Source: Micromonospora narathiwatensis (lineage in GTDB: Bacteria > Actinomycetota > Actinomycetes > Mycobacteriales > Micromonosporaceae). From it: a stretch of 64,000 bases of DNA. The stretch is from assembly GCF_900089605.1 (NCBI RefSeq), contig NZ_LT594324.1, forward strand, positions 4,464,001-4,528,000. The letters are read 5' to 3'. Positions 8,399 through 17,090 of this stretch are shown here, in pieces (the first letter of the stretch is position 1; the number at the start of each line of letters is the position of its first letter). A model generated the notes under the pieces. That model was not told the origin of the DNA. It did no database searches and worked only from the letters and a program-made list of their open reading frames with translations. The position numbers and the translations under genes were made by a program.

Positions 8399-9351
8399 CG
8401 TCCGATTCGGCCTGGGGCATCGGTCTGGCCACGACCACCGCTGACGACCTGGTGCTCGACACCTGGTACCCGACCGGCAAGCTCGGGCTCGGCGAGCTGC
8501 CGCTCGTCCCCGGAGAGGACCAGGCCGACGTACTCGACCTGCCGCCCGGCGCGGTCGGCGGACGGGCGCTGCCCGGCCTGCGTACGGTCCAGGTGGTCAC
8601 CGTGATCGGCTCGCTGGACGACCCGATCAAGGACGCCGCCGACGCGTACCTCCGGTTGCACCTGCTCTCCCACCGCCTGGTCCGGCCCAACCAGCTCAAC
8701 CTCGACGGCATCTTCGGCAAGCTGGCCAACGTGGCCTGGACCTCGGCCGGGCCGTGCCCGCCGGAGCGGGTGGACGAGCTGCGCGTCATCGAGCGCGCCG
8801 CCGGCCGCCACCTCGCCGTCCACGGGGTGGACAAGTTCCCCCGGATGACCGACTACGTGATCCCCTCCGGCGTACGGATCGCCGACGCGGACCGGGTCCG
8901 GCTCGGCGCCCATCTGGCCTCCGGCACCACCGTGATGCACGAGGGCTTCGTCAACTTCAACGCCGGCACGCTGGGCACCTCAATGGTCGAGGGCCGGATC
9001 GTGCAGGGCGTGGTGGTCGGCGACGGCTCCGACATCGGCGGCGGCGCCTCGATCATGGGCACCCTCTCCGGCGGCGGCACCGAGCGGGTCCGCATCGGCG
9101 AGCGGAGCCTGATCGGCGCGAACGCCGGCGTGGGCATCTCGCTCGGCGACGACTGCGTGGTGGAGGCCGGCTGCTACCTCACCGCCGCCTCGAAGATCAC
9201 CCTGCCGGACGGCCGGGTGGTCAAGGCCCGCGAGCTCTCCGGCGTGAACGGGCTGCTCTTCTGGCGCAACTCGGTCACCGGTGCGCTGGAGGCGAAGCCG
9301 CGGACCGGCCGGGGCATCGAGCTGAACGCGGCCCTGCACGCCAACGACTGA
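8395..9351 (+). CDS. dapD: Tetrahydrodipicolinate N-succinyltransferase
   Basis: 318-residue actinobacterial-type DapD. It transfers succinate from succinyl-CoA to tetrahydrodipicolinate, the entry step of the succinylase branch of DAP/lysine synthesis. The N-terminal domain (to about residue 150) is followed by a left-handed beta-helix of hexapeptide repeats ([59 protein letters not shown]), and the conserved [13 protein letters not shown] and [10 protein letters not shown] segments are present. The GTG start at 8395 has GAGAGG about 8 nt upstream and also overlaps the stop of the mini-ORF, so both independent and coupled initiation are possible. Confidence 0.95.
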   Translation: MTSDSAWGIGLATTTADDLVLDTWYPTGKLGLGELPLVPGEDQADVLDLPPGAVGGRALPGLRTVQVVTVIGSLDDPIKDAADAYLRLHLLSHRLVRPNQLNLDGIFGKLANVAWTSAGPCPPERVDELRVIERAAGRHLAVHGVDKFPRMTDYVIPSGVRIADADRVRLGAHLASGTTVMHEGFVNFNAGTLGTSMVEGRIVQGVVVGDGSDIGGGASIMGTLSGGGTERVRIGERSLIGANAGVGISLGDDCVVEAGCYLTAASKITLPDGRVVKARELSGVNGLLFWRNSVTGALEAKPRTGRGIELNAALHAND

Positions 9352-9385
9352 CCGGACCGGCCGGTAACCGGGCGGCACGAGCGAC

Positions 9386-9422
9386 CGGACCCGGGCTGGG
9401 GTGGACGCCCCGGCCGGGTCCG
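9386..9422 (+). terminator. Hairpin after dapD
   Basis: CGGACCCGG (9386-9394) pairs with CCGGGTCCG (9414-9422); the loop can form a further GGGG/CCCC stem. It is located 35 bp after the dapD stop. Confidence 0.5.
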
Positions 9423-9457
9423 CCGCCGATCCGGCACCCGTCGCGGTGCGGACGGGG

Positions 9458-9463
9458 CATGAT
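9458..9463 (+). promoter_or_regulatory. -10-like CATGAT, leaderless start
   Basis: CATGAT followed by 6 nt and then GTG 9470 of the sugar acetyltransferase; no Shine-Dalgarno sequence is visible. Confidence 0.4.
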
Positions 9464-9469
9464 CTGCCG

Positions 9470-10036
9470 GTGACCATCATGAGGGAACGCATGCTCGCCG
9501 GCGAGTTGTACATCGCCGACGACCCCGAGATCATCGCCGATCTGGAGCGGGCGGCCCGGCTCACCGAACGCTTCAACACCAGCTCCGCCGACGACCCGCA
9601 GGGCCGGCTCGCCGCGCTACGCGAGCTGCTCGGCTCGCTCGGCGAGGACGCCTGGGTACGGCCGCCGTTCCACTGCGACTACGGCTGGCAGACCCACATC
9701 GGGCCGCGCAGCTTCGTCAACTTCAACGCGGTCTTCCTCGACGTCGCCCGGATCACCATCGGCGCCGACGTCCAGATCGGACCGAACGTGCAGCTCCTCA
9801 CGGCCACCCATCCGATCGAGCCGGCGGCCCGGCGGGACAAGTGGGAGGCGGCCAAACCGATCACCATCGGCGACAACGTCTGGCTCGGCGGCGGTGCCGT
9901 CGTGCTGGCCGGCGTCACCGTCGGCGAGAACACCGTGGTCGGCGCGGGCGCCGTGGTGACAAAGGACCTGCCGCCCAATGTGGTGGCCGTGGGCAATCCC
10001 GCTCGACCGGTACGCACCCTGGAAGAGGCCACCTGA
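9470..10036 (+). CDS. Sugar O-acetyltransferase (maltose acetyltransferase family)
   Basis: 188 residues from GTG 9470, or 185 from ATG 9479. The sequence has the N-terminal Mac domain (RMLAGELYIADDPE...) and then a hexapeptide beta-helix: IGPRSFVNFNAVFLDVA, IGADVQIGPNVQLLTATHP, IGDNVWLGGGAVVLAGVTVG. The active-site His lies in the TATHP segment. Family members acetylate maltose, galactosides or Nod factors from acetyl-CoA; the substrate here is not predictable. Length matches Maa/NodL/LacA (about 183-200). It is probably an independent transcript, because a terminator-like hairpin precedes it. Confidence 0.88.
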   Translation: MTIMRERMLAGELYIADDPEIIADLERAARLTERFNTSSADDPQGRLAALRELLGSLGEDAWVRPPFHCDYGWQTHIGPRSFVNFNAVFLDVARITIGADVQIGPNVQLLTATHPIEPAARRDKWEAAKPITIGDNVWLGGGAVVLAGVTVGENTVVGAGAVVTKDLPPNVVAVGNPARPVRTLEEAT

Positions 10037-10122
10037 CCTGCAAAAACAGGCATCGTCGGTGGGGTGCGGATCCGCGTCGGACGATGCACTCTGGGTAGTG
10101 CCGGCTCACCCAGGGAGCGTCG

Positions 10123-12711
10123 ATGGTGGAACGGGTGCTCGAACTGCGGGTGCACGGGGTGTCGAACACCCCGCCCGACCAACTCCTCGGCCTGCGCCCC
10201 GCCCCGGGCGGCGACGGGCCAACGCCCCGGCTCGTCGCCGGCGGTGCGGTCACCGGCTTCTACCGCTCCACCGCCGCCGGTCCCGACGACCCGATCACGG
10301 TCGAGGCGTACAGCTGGGGGCAGCTGACCTCGGGCGCGCGTACCGCCCGGGACGTCGAGCGCGCGTTGTGGACGCTGCTGCTCCCCTTCACCCTGGCCAA
10401 CGTGGCGCTCTACGCCCGCACCGGCATCCCGTCCGACCCGGGCGAGGAACGCTGGAGCAGCCGCTCCGGCATCGCGGCCTGGCTCGTCCGGCTGTTCGCC
10501 CTGAGCCTCACCGGCACCCTGGTGATCACGGTGACCGGGGTCGGCGTGGACCTGATCGGCTGGCAGTGCGTCGGCCAGGACTGCCTTGACCACCTGCCCG
10601 GCCCGTGGGACTTCCTCGCCAACGACTGGTGGCGGCAGGACACCCGGGCGCTCGCCGTCGGCCTGCTGCTGCCACTGCTCACGCTCGTGGTGCTCGGCGC
10701 GGTCGCGTGGCGTACCTACCAGTACGAGGCGGAGATGCCCGCCGACCCCCACCTCCCGTCGTCGCCCCAGGGCCCGGACCCGGCGGTCGAGCCCGTGACG
10801 GAGCAGCCTGAGCCGCCGGAGAACCCGCTCCAGGATCCGACCTTCTGGTGCGGCGAGGGCCAGTTGCGCCGCAGCGGCGTCCTGCACCTCTGCGTCGGGG
10901 CGGTGGTCGCCGCGGCGGTGCCGGTCGCCGCGGTGATCATCATGGACCCGCCCCGGGGCTTCCGGGCCTTCGTCGCCTGGCCGACCGTCGTCGTGCTCGC
11001 GGCGGTCGTGGCGATCGCCGTGGTCGCGCTGGGCCGGCCCTGGCTCACCCGGCGGCAGGGGCACACCCCGCTCGGTCACTGGAGCACGACCGTCGCGCTG
11101 CTCACCGGGCTGGGGCTGCTCGGCACCTTCATGCTCCTGCTGCTCCCCGACGGGCCCGCCGGACGGCCACTGTCCGAATTCCGGCCGCCGACCGGCTGCG
11201 TCCGCGACCCGGGGCTCGTCGGCTGCCAGGCCGACCGGTCGCTGCCCGGGTACGACACGATGGTCGCCTGGCTCGCCACGTACCAGGCGCTGCTGCTGGT
11301 GGCGATCGGCGCGGTGACCCGTACCGGGCGGCGGGCGCTGGCCGCTCCGGTGGCCGGGGGCGTACTGCTGCCGCTCGGGCTGGTGTGGATCGAGCGGGGG
11401 CTGCCCGGCCTGCCGCCGGCACCTGACGGGGTACGGCCCTGGATGCTCGCCGTGCCGGCCATCGCCGTCGCGGCGACCGGGCTGCTGCTGCCACGTACCC
11501 GGCCTGCGGCCGAGCGGCCGGACGCGGACGGCGGCCTCGCCTGGGGCGGGCGGGGCCCGGCGGTCGTCGCCGGCTTCGGCTGGATGATGGCGGTCGCCTA
11601 CTGCGCCGGCCTGCTCCACTGGGTCAGCGGCCTGCTCGACAGCCGGGCCGGGCCGGCCGGGCCCACCCGGGTGACACCCCCGCCAGCGGTGTCGTGGGCC
11701 GGGCTGGCCTGCGTGATCGGCCTGCTCGCGCTCGCCGGCGTGCTGATCCGGGCCGGCCTCGTCCTCCGCTCCCTGCGCCGGGCCGAGTACGCCGCCCTCA
11801 CCGCGGCGGGCGCCGGCCTCTCCGCGCACGACCTGCGCCGCGCCCACGACGTCAGCACCTTCCGGGCACTGCACCGGCTCGTCGGCGAACACGCGATCCG
11901 GCTGGTCGGCTGCTACGCCGCGGGCTCGGCGGTGCTGGTGGCCTGCTGCTGCGCGGCGGCCCTCGCCGGCAGTCGCCCCGGCCCGCGGTCCCCGTCCGGC
12001 TGGGAGGTGCTCGTCGGCTGGACCGCCGACCTCGGGGACCGGGTGCTGGGCTGGCTTCCCCTGGTGGTCGCCGTGCTCGGCCTGCTGGTCTACCGCAGCG
12101 ACGCGGTACGCCGCACGGTCGGCGTCATCTGGGACATCGGCACGTTCTGGCCACGCGCCGCGCACCCGCTCGCCCCGCCCAGCTACGCCGAACGCGCCGT
12201 GCCGGAACTCCAGACCCGGGTCGCCGGCCTGCTCGCGCTCACCCAGCACGATCCCCGCCGGATGGACGGGGTGATCCTCTCCGGACACAGCCAGGGCACC
12301 GTCATCTGCGCCGCCACGCTGCTCCAGCTCTCCCGGCGGTGGCGGCAGCGGATCTGGTTCTTCTCGTACGGCTGCCAGTTCACCCGGCTCTACGGCCGGG
12401 TCTTCCCGGCGTACTTCGGGCCGGCGCGGTTGCGGGTGCTCACCCGGGCGCTGACCCGGCCCGGCGGCGACATCAACTGGACCAACTTCTGGCGCGACAC
12501 CGACCCGCTGGGCTGGCAGGTGAGCGCCGGGGAACGGGATGTGCCGGTCGCCGACCCGGAGGCCCTGCACCCCAGCGGCGGCGAGGTGGCCGATCCGCCG
12601 ATCCGCAACCACAGCGGCTACCCGGACGCGATCGAGTTCCTCCGGGAACGGGCGGCGGTGGCCCGGCTGCTCCGCCGGACCGTGCCGTCACCCCGGCAGG
12701 GGGTCGGCTAG
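10123..12711 (+). CDS. Large multi-pass membrane protein with a serine-hydrolase motif
   Basis: 862 residues, not assigned to a named family. The N-terminus is LELRVHGVSNTPPDQLLGL, a soluble segment. At least eight hydrophobic stretches follow (around residues 130-160, 180-210, 265-295, 315-345 and 380-400, and again between about 425 and 670). The soluble C-terminal third contains VILSGHSQGTVICAA, a GXSXG nucleophile elbow with Ser near residue 722, so an alpha/beta-hydrolase-type activity on lipid or ester substrates is possible but unproven. The ATG at 10123 has GGGAGC upstream. The 3' end overlaps the convergent kinase gene by 24 bp. Similar proteins occur as hypotheticals in actinomycetes. 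Confidence 0.85.
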   Translation: MVERVLELRVHGVSNTPPDQLLGLRPAPGGDGPTPRLVAGGAVTGFYRSTAAGPDDPITVEAYSWGQLTSGARTARDVERALWTLLLPFTLANVALYARTGIPSDPGEERWSSRSGIAAWLVRLFALSLTGTLVITVTGVGVDLIGWQCVGQDCLDHLPGPWDFLANDWWRQDTRALAVGLLLPLLTLVVLGAVAWRTYQYEAEMPADPHLPSSPQGPDPAVEPVTEQPEPPENPLQDPTFWCGEGQLRRSGVLHLCVGAVVAAAVPVAAVIIMDPPRGFRAFVAWPTVVVLAAVVAIAVVALGRPWLTRRQGHTPLGHWSTTVALLTGLGLLGTFMLLLLPDGPAGRPLSEFRPPTGCVRDPGLVGCQADRSLPGYDTMVAWLATYQALLLVAIGAVTRTGRRALAAPVAGGVLLPLGLVWIERGLPGLPPAPDGVRPWMLAVPAIAVAATGLLLPRTRPAAERPDADGGLAWGGRGPAVVAGFGWMMAVAYCAGLLHWVSGLLDSRAGPAGPTRVTPPPAVSWAGLACVIGLLALAGVLIRAGLVLRSLRRAEYAALTAAGAGLSAHDLRRAHDVSTFRALHRLVGEHAIRLVGCYAAGSAVLVACCCAAALAGSRPGPRSPSGWEVLVGWTADLGDRVLGWLPLVVAVLGLLVYRSDAVRRTVGVIWDIGTFWPRAAHPLAPPSYAERAVPELQTRVAGLLALTQHDPRRMDGVILSGHSQGTVICAATLLQLSRRWRQRIWFFSYGCQFTRLYGRVFPAYFGPARLRVLTRALTRPGGDINWTNFWRDTDPLGWQVSAGERDVPVADPEALHPSGGEVADPPIRNHSGYPDAIEFLRERAAVARLLRRTVPSPRQGVG

Positions 12712-13335
12712 CCGGACCACCAGGTCCGCCCGGTCGGCCGTGCCGGCGACCCGGGCCGCGTTCGCCTCGTCGCTGCCCAGCGCCCAGGCACGCGCCTGCT
12801 CCGGGGTCTTGCCGTACGCCTCGTGCCGGGCGGTCAGCCGGCGCAGCCGCAGCTCGACGTCCAGGTCGAGGAACCAGGCCTGGTGCAGCAGGGGGCGCAC
12901 CTCCTCCCACGGGTCGTCGCGCAGCAGCAGGTAGTTGCCCTCGGTCACCACCAGCCGAACCTCGGGCGGCACCTCGATCGCCCCGGCGATCGGCTCCTCC
13001 AGGTCGCGGCGGAACGCCGGCGCCCACACCGAGGTCGGCTCCAGCCGGTGCAGCCGGCGCAGAACGGCGACGAAACCGTTGGCGTCGAAGGTGTCCGGGG
13101 CACCCTTGCGGTCGGCCCGGCCCAGCCGGACCAGTTCGGACTGGGCCAGGTGGAAACCGTCCATCGGCACCAGCCGGGCGGCCGGGCCGACCTCGGCGAC
13201 GATCCGCTCGGCCAGGGTGGACTTGCCCGCGCCGGGCGCGCCGGCGATGCCGAGCAGCTGCCGCGGACCGGCGTCGGCCAGGGCCCGCGCCCGGTCCACC
13301 AGCTCGCCGACCGGGAGCACCTGTGCCGGTGGCAT
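12688..13335 (-). CDS. Nucleoside/nucleotide kinase family protein
   Basis: 215-residue P-loop kinase resembling uridine kinase/pantothenate kinase-like proteins. It has GIAGAPGAGKST near residues 24-35, VPMDGFHL (the DGFH motif of this family), a VVTEGNYLL strand and an LRRLTARHEAYGKTPEQARAW lid-like segment. The phosphate acceptor is not predictable. The start ATG 13335 overlaps the SIMPL-gene stop as TGATG, so it is coupled to that gene; there is no own ribosome site. It overlaps the upstream plus-strand membrane gene tail-to-tail. Confidence 0.82.
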   Translation of the reverse strand: MPPAQVLPVGELVDRARALADAGPRQLLGIAGAPGAGKSTLAERIVAEVGPAARLVPMDGFHLAQSELVRLGRADRKGAPDTFDANGFVAVLRRLHRLEPTSVWAPAFRRDLEEPIAGAIEVPPEVRLVVTEGNYLLLRDDPWEEVRPLLHQAWFLDLDVELRLRRLTARHEAYGKTPEQARAWALGSDEANAARVAGTADRADLVVRLADPLPG

Positions 13336-13976
13336 CAGCCGAGCACCGGCTCGCTGATGGTGAACCGGGCCTCGACCGCCGCCTGCACCGGTTGCGGCTG
13401 CGGATCCAGCTCCAGCTCGGGCGGGGCGTCGCCGGCCCGCGCGAAGGCCGCCTTCGCCAGCATCGGCGGGGCGGCGGTCAGGCCGGTGTCGGCCAGCTCG
13501 ACCAGGGCGGTCACCCGGGCGCCGAGCGCCTCCGCGTACTCCCGGGCGCGGGCCAGGGCGTCCGCGATGGCGGCGTGCCGCGCCTCCCGGTACGCCGGGC
13601 TGTCCGGCCGCAACGACCACGACGGACCGGCCACCTCGACCTGGTCCTGGTCGGCCAGGCGGAGCATCAGCTCGCCGAGCGCGGTGAAGTCGGCGACGGT
13701 CACCGCCGTGGTGACGCTGCCGTGGTACGCCACCACCCGCTCGCCCGACCGCTTCGTCTCCGGCCAGACCCGGAGCTGGCCGGTCTCCCGCCGTTCCACG
13801 ACCGGCCCGGCCGCGTCCAGCAGCACCCGCACGGCGGCGGCCCGCTCGGCCAACCGGGTCAGCGTGGCCTCCCGGTCCCGGTCCCGGGCGGACGCGGTGA
13901 CCGTGAACCGGGCCAGCTCCGGAGCGACCTCCCGGTACGCCTCGCCGCGTACCGCCACGACCGGTGCGTCCGCCAT
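13335..13976 (-). CDS. SIMPL (DUF541) domain protein
   Basis: 213-residue SIMPL/DUF541 protein: VAVRGEAYREVAPELARFTVTASARDRDREATL at the N-terminus, the central VVAYHGSVTTAVTVADFTALGELM and the C-terminal AIADALARAREYAEALG are typical. There is no signal peptide, so it is presumably cytoplasmic. Function in bacteria is poorly defined. The ATG at 13976 is preferred because TAGGGT lies exactly 7 nt upstream (leaderless) and GTGAGG also precedes it. GTG 13985 is an alternative that would overlap the prephenate dehydrogenase stop as GTGA. Confidence 0.83.
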   Translation of the reverse strand: MADAPVVAVRGEAYREVAPELARFTVTASARDRDREATLTRLAERAAAVRVLLDAAGPVVERRETGQLRVWPETKRSGERVVAYHGSVTTAVTVADFTALGELMLRLADQDQVEVAGPSWSLRPDSPAYREARHAAIADALARAREYAEALGARVTALVELADTGLTAAPPMLAKAAFARAGDAPPELELDPQPQPVQAAVEARFTISEPVLG

Positions 13977-13981
13977 GTTCC

Positions 13982-15004
13982 TCACCCTAGTGGCGGGCCG
14001 GCCGGCAGGTGCGCCGTGTAGGTGACCGCGCCGGCCTCGACCCGGCAGCCGGTGAGGTGCCCACCGGCCGCCCCCAGTTCGCGGAGATACGCCAACTCCC
14101 CCGCGTGCTCCAGCTCGGCCGGAAACTCACACCGATGGGTGGTGTACGCGCGGGCACCCAGCGCGGCCCGGGCCGCCCGGGCCTCGTCGAGCCGAGCGGT
14201 GAGCGCCTCGGCGTCCCCGGCCTCCAGCGCGTCGGTGAGTTCGTCGAGGACGTTCCGGACCGCCCCCAGCTCGGCCAGTACCCGGTCGCGGTTGCCGAGC
14301 AGCATGTTCGCCGTCCGGACCGGCGGGCCGCCGGCCACCCGGGTGCCGTCGGTGAAGCTGCCGGCGGCGAGCGCGAGCACCGCGTCGCGCAGCGCGGCCC
14401 GCTGCACGGCCCCGGCCAACGCGCCGGCGAGCAGGTGCGGCACATGCGAGGCGAGCGCCGCGGCGGTGTCGTGCTCCGGCGCGGACATCGGCACCACCTG
14501 GGCGTGGAAGACGTCGATGAGCAGCGTGGCGAGCCGGCGGAACGCGGCCATCCCGCTCGGGGCCGGGCAGAGCACCCACGCTGCCCCGTCGAGCAGGGCC
14601 GGGGAGGCGGCGGCGAGGCCGGCCCGGTCGGCGCCGGCCATCGGGTGGCCGGGCACGAACCGGTGCCCGAGCCCCTGCGCGGTGGCGGCGGTGGCCACGT
14701 CCGCCTTGGTGCTGCCCACGTCGGTGAGCACGCACCGGTCGTCGGTGACGCCGGCCACCCGGGTCAGCGTCGCGGGCAGGGTGGGCAGGGGGCCGCAGAG
14801 GAAGACCACGTCCCGGCCGGCGACCGCCTCCTCCAGCGCGTCCGGGGCGACGACCCCCCGCTCGGCGACGTGCCGGCGGGTCGCCGGGTCCGGATCCCAG
14901 CCGGCGACGTCGAGACCGGCGTCCCGCAGCCGGAGCAGCAGCGAGCCGCCGATCAGGCCGGTGCCGACCACCGCCGCCCGCACCTGCCCGTTGGCTGCGC
15001 CCAC
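13982..15004 (-). CDS. tyrA: Prephenate dehydrogenase
   Basis: 340-residue NAD(P)-dependent prephenate dehydrogenase (tyrosine synthesis: oxidative decarboxylation of prephenate to 4-hydroxyphenylpyruvate). The Rossmann motif AAVVGTGLIGGSLLLRLRD is at the N-terminus, then CVLTDVGSTKADV and RFVPGHPMAGADRAG, both diagnostic, and a helical dimerisation domain with SHVPHLLAGALA. A C-terminal extension of ~70 residues with EFPAELEHAGELAYLRELGAAGG may be a small regulatory segment; no complete ACT domain is recognisable. The GTG at 15004 is chosen for GAGGTGAC upstream; GTG 15010 is also possible. It is divergent from the M48 peptidase gene. Confidence 0.9.
   Translation of the reverse strand: MGAANGQVRAAVVGTGLIGGSLLLRLRDAGLDVAGWDPDPATRRHVAERGVVAPDALEEAVAGRDVVFLCGPLPTLPATLTRVAGVTDDRCVLTDVGSTKADVATAATAQGLGHRFVPGHPMAGADRAGLAAASPALLDGAAWVLCPAPSGMAAFRRLATLLIDVFHAQVVPMSAPEHDTAAALASHVPHLLAGALAGAVQRAALRDAVLALAAGSFTDGTRVAGGPPVRTANMLLGNRDRVLAELGAVRNVLDELTDALEAGDAEALTARLDEARAARAALGARAYTTHRCEFPAELEHAGELAYLRELGAAGGHLTGCRVEAGAVTYTAHLPAGPPLG
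13984..13989 (-). promoter_or_regulatory. -10-like TAGGGT, leaderless start
   Basis: TAGGGT, then GAGGAAC (7 nt), then the SIMPL-gene ATG. The box overlaps the stop codon of the preceding tyrA, so SIMPL plus kinase could be transcribed separately from tyrA. Confidence 0.45.
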
Positions 15005-15229
15005 CGTCACCTCGGTCCGCTCGTACGTCGGCGTCGCCGCTCCGCCACCGCGCCGAGGATATCGCCCCGGTTGCCGGCACGGTCCCGCTCGCCCGCCGTG
15101 CGGGGCCGCCGGGACCTGCCCGGGCCGACGGGGACGGAACGGGGTTGTCCGAGCGACGCTCACGTCGTACGGTCCCCCGGCGGCCCGCCCGGCAGAGAAG
15201 GCGGGCGCCTCTCACGGGGAAGGAAACAC

Positions 15230-17074
15230 ATGTCCGCGACGTACCGGGCACTCGCCTCGGTGGTCATGTTGATCGGTTTCTACGTCGTCGCGCTGCTCCA
15301 GCTCGCCGCCGTCGCCGCGCTCGGCGTCTGGCTGTTCAGCCACACCAGCGGCCTGCTGACCGGCAAGGTGCTGCTCCCGCTGGTCGTCGCGCTGGGCGCG
15401 GTCGCCGTCGGGCTCTGGAAGGCGATCCGCACGAAGAACGAGCCGCTGCCCGGCCCGATCCTGGGCGAGCGGGAGGCGCCGCAGCTCTGGGCCACCGTAC
15501 GGGAGCTGGCCGCCGCGGTCGGCACCCGCGCGCCCGACGAGATCCGCCTGCTGCCGGACGTCAACGCGGCGGTCAGCGAGCAGAGCCGGCTGCTCGGCCT
15601 GCTCGGCGGCCGGCGCACCCTCTACGTCGGGCTGCCGCTGCTCCAGGGCCTGCGGGTCGACCAGTTGCGCTCGGTGCTCGCGCACGAACTGGGCCACTAC
15701 TCCGGCCGGCACACCCGGCTCGGCGGGGTCGCCTACCGGGGTCGGCTGGCCATCGAGGAGACCGTCGAGCGGATCAGCCCGCGCAACCCGATCGGGTGGG
15801 TCTTCAAGGGCTACGCGTTGCTCTACCTGATGGTCGACAACGCGGCGTCGCGCCGGCAGGAGCTGGAGGCCGACCGGGCGTCGGTGCGGCTCGCCGGCCA
15901 CGAGGCGGCGACCTCCGCGCTGCGTACGCTGCCCGCGCTCGACGCGGCCTGGGCGTTCTACATGCGCCAGTACGTCGAGGCGGGCTGGTCGGCCGGGCTC
16001 CTGCCGGACGACCTGTTCGGCGGCTTCGCCCAGTTGCTCGACGCGCGCCGGAACGAGATCGACGAGCTGCGCGAGAACGCGCCCGAGCGGAAGCCGTCCC
16101 GCTGGGACACCCACCCGCCGATCGGCGTACGGGTCGCCGCGATGGTCGAGACGCCGGCGGCGACGGAGGCACGGCCGGACGACCGGCCGGCCTCTATCGT
16201 GCTCGCCGACGTGGCCGGCGCCGGCCGGCAGCTCCAGAGCCTGGTGGTCGAGCACGGCTCGCGCCGGATCCTGCCGTGGCCCGAGTTCGTCGCCGAGTGG
16301 ATGGCCGCGTCCACCCAGCAGCGGGCGGACGGCATCTACCGGGCGGCCGGCCGGTTCACCGGTACGGCGACGTCGGGCCTGCCCACGGTGCTGGATCTGG
16401 TCCGCGCCGGCCGGCTCGGCGAGTTCGCCGCACAGTTCTTTCCCGACGCCACCAGCCAGGAGGCGGCGACCGCCTTCGCCGGGCCGATGGAGACGCTGCT
16501 CGACAACGCGTCGATCCGCTCGGGGCGGGCCCGGTGGCAGCTCTCCTGGTCCGGGCCGGCCCGTCTGGTCGGCCCGGCCGGCGAGCCGTGGGACCTGGCC
16601 GAGATCGCCAAGCTGGCGGTGTCCCCGGAGACTCTGGACGAGGCGCTGGCCCGCCTCGCCGAGCGCGGCGTCGACCCGGCGCAGGCGACGGTGGTGCAGG
16701 CCCGGGCGTCCGCGCGCAACGCCGACCTGATCGGCGGGCTGGCCAACATCAAGATCGACGGCCGGGAGCACGACGTGCTCGTGCTGGACAACGGCCTGGT
16801 CCTGATCCCCGACCCGGGCAAGTCCAGCGAGGGCGAGAAGCGGCTCACGGCGCTGGTCGGCGCGGAGCCGGTGGGCGAGGTGGCCGCCCGGTACCCGTAC
16901 CTGCCGTACGAGGAGATCACCTCGGTCGAGGTGCGGCGGGAGGTGCCGCTGAAGGCGACGCTGACCCTCTTCGACGGCCGGGTGGTGCAGGTGCAGGAGC
17001 TGATGGCCAGCGAGTTCCTGGAGAAGCACAGCCGGGACACCCTGCTGCGGGTGTTCGAGCGGATCAAGGACTGA
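15230..17074 (+). CDS. Membrane-anchored M48 family zinc metallopeptidase
   Basis: 614 residues. Two N-terminal transmembrane helices (about 11-36 and 44-64) are followed by an M48 catalytic domain with His152-Glu153-x-x-His156 in LAHELGHYSGRH and the third ligand Glu213 in RRQELEADRAS. After about residue 300 comes a large C-terminal cytosolic region with no recognised domain (EAATAFAGPMETLLDNAS, then a PH-like end LPYEEITSVEVRREVPLKATLTLFDGRVV). It is longer than HtpX (about 290), so it belongs to the actinobacterial long M48 group. It is probably a membrane-protein quality-control protease (inference). The ATG at 15230 has GGGGAAGGA upstream. Confidence 0.88.
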   Translation: MSATYRALASVVMLIGFYVVALLQLAAVAALGVWLFSHTSGLLTGKVLLPLVVALGAVAVGLWKAIRTKNEPLPGPILGEREAPQLWATVRELAAAVGTRAPDEIRLLPDVNAAVSEQSRLLGLLGGRRTLYVGLPLLQGLRVDQLRSVLAHELGHYSGRHTRLGGVAYRGRLAIEETVERISPRNPIGWVFKGYALLYLMVDNAASRRQELEADRASVRLAGHEAATSALRTLPALDAAWAFYMRQYVEAGWSAGLLPDDLFGGFAQLLDARRNEIDELRENAPERKPSRWDTHPPIGVRVAAMVETPAATEARPDDRPASIVLADVAGAGRQLQSLVVEHGSRRILPWPEFVAEWMAASTQQRADGIYRAAGRFTGTATSGLPTVLDLVRAGRLGEFAAQFFPDATSQEAATAFAGPMETLLDNASIRSGRARWQLSWSGPARLVGPAGEPWDLAEIAKLAVSPETLDEALARLAERGVDPAQATVVQARASARNADLIGGLANIKIDGREHDVLVLDNGLVLIPDPGKSSEGEKRLTALVGAEPVGEVAARYPYLPYEEITSVEVRREVPLKATLTLFDGRVVQVQELMASEFLEKHSRDTLLRVFERIKD

Positions 17075-17090
17075 TCCGAGGCGGCGACGA

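Noticed and set aside
14009..15229. Apparent N-terminal extension of the M48 peptidase frame by 407 residues
   Set aside because: It is antisense to tyrA. The real start is ATG 15230 with GGGGAAGGA and a typical N-terminal membrane helix.
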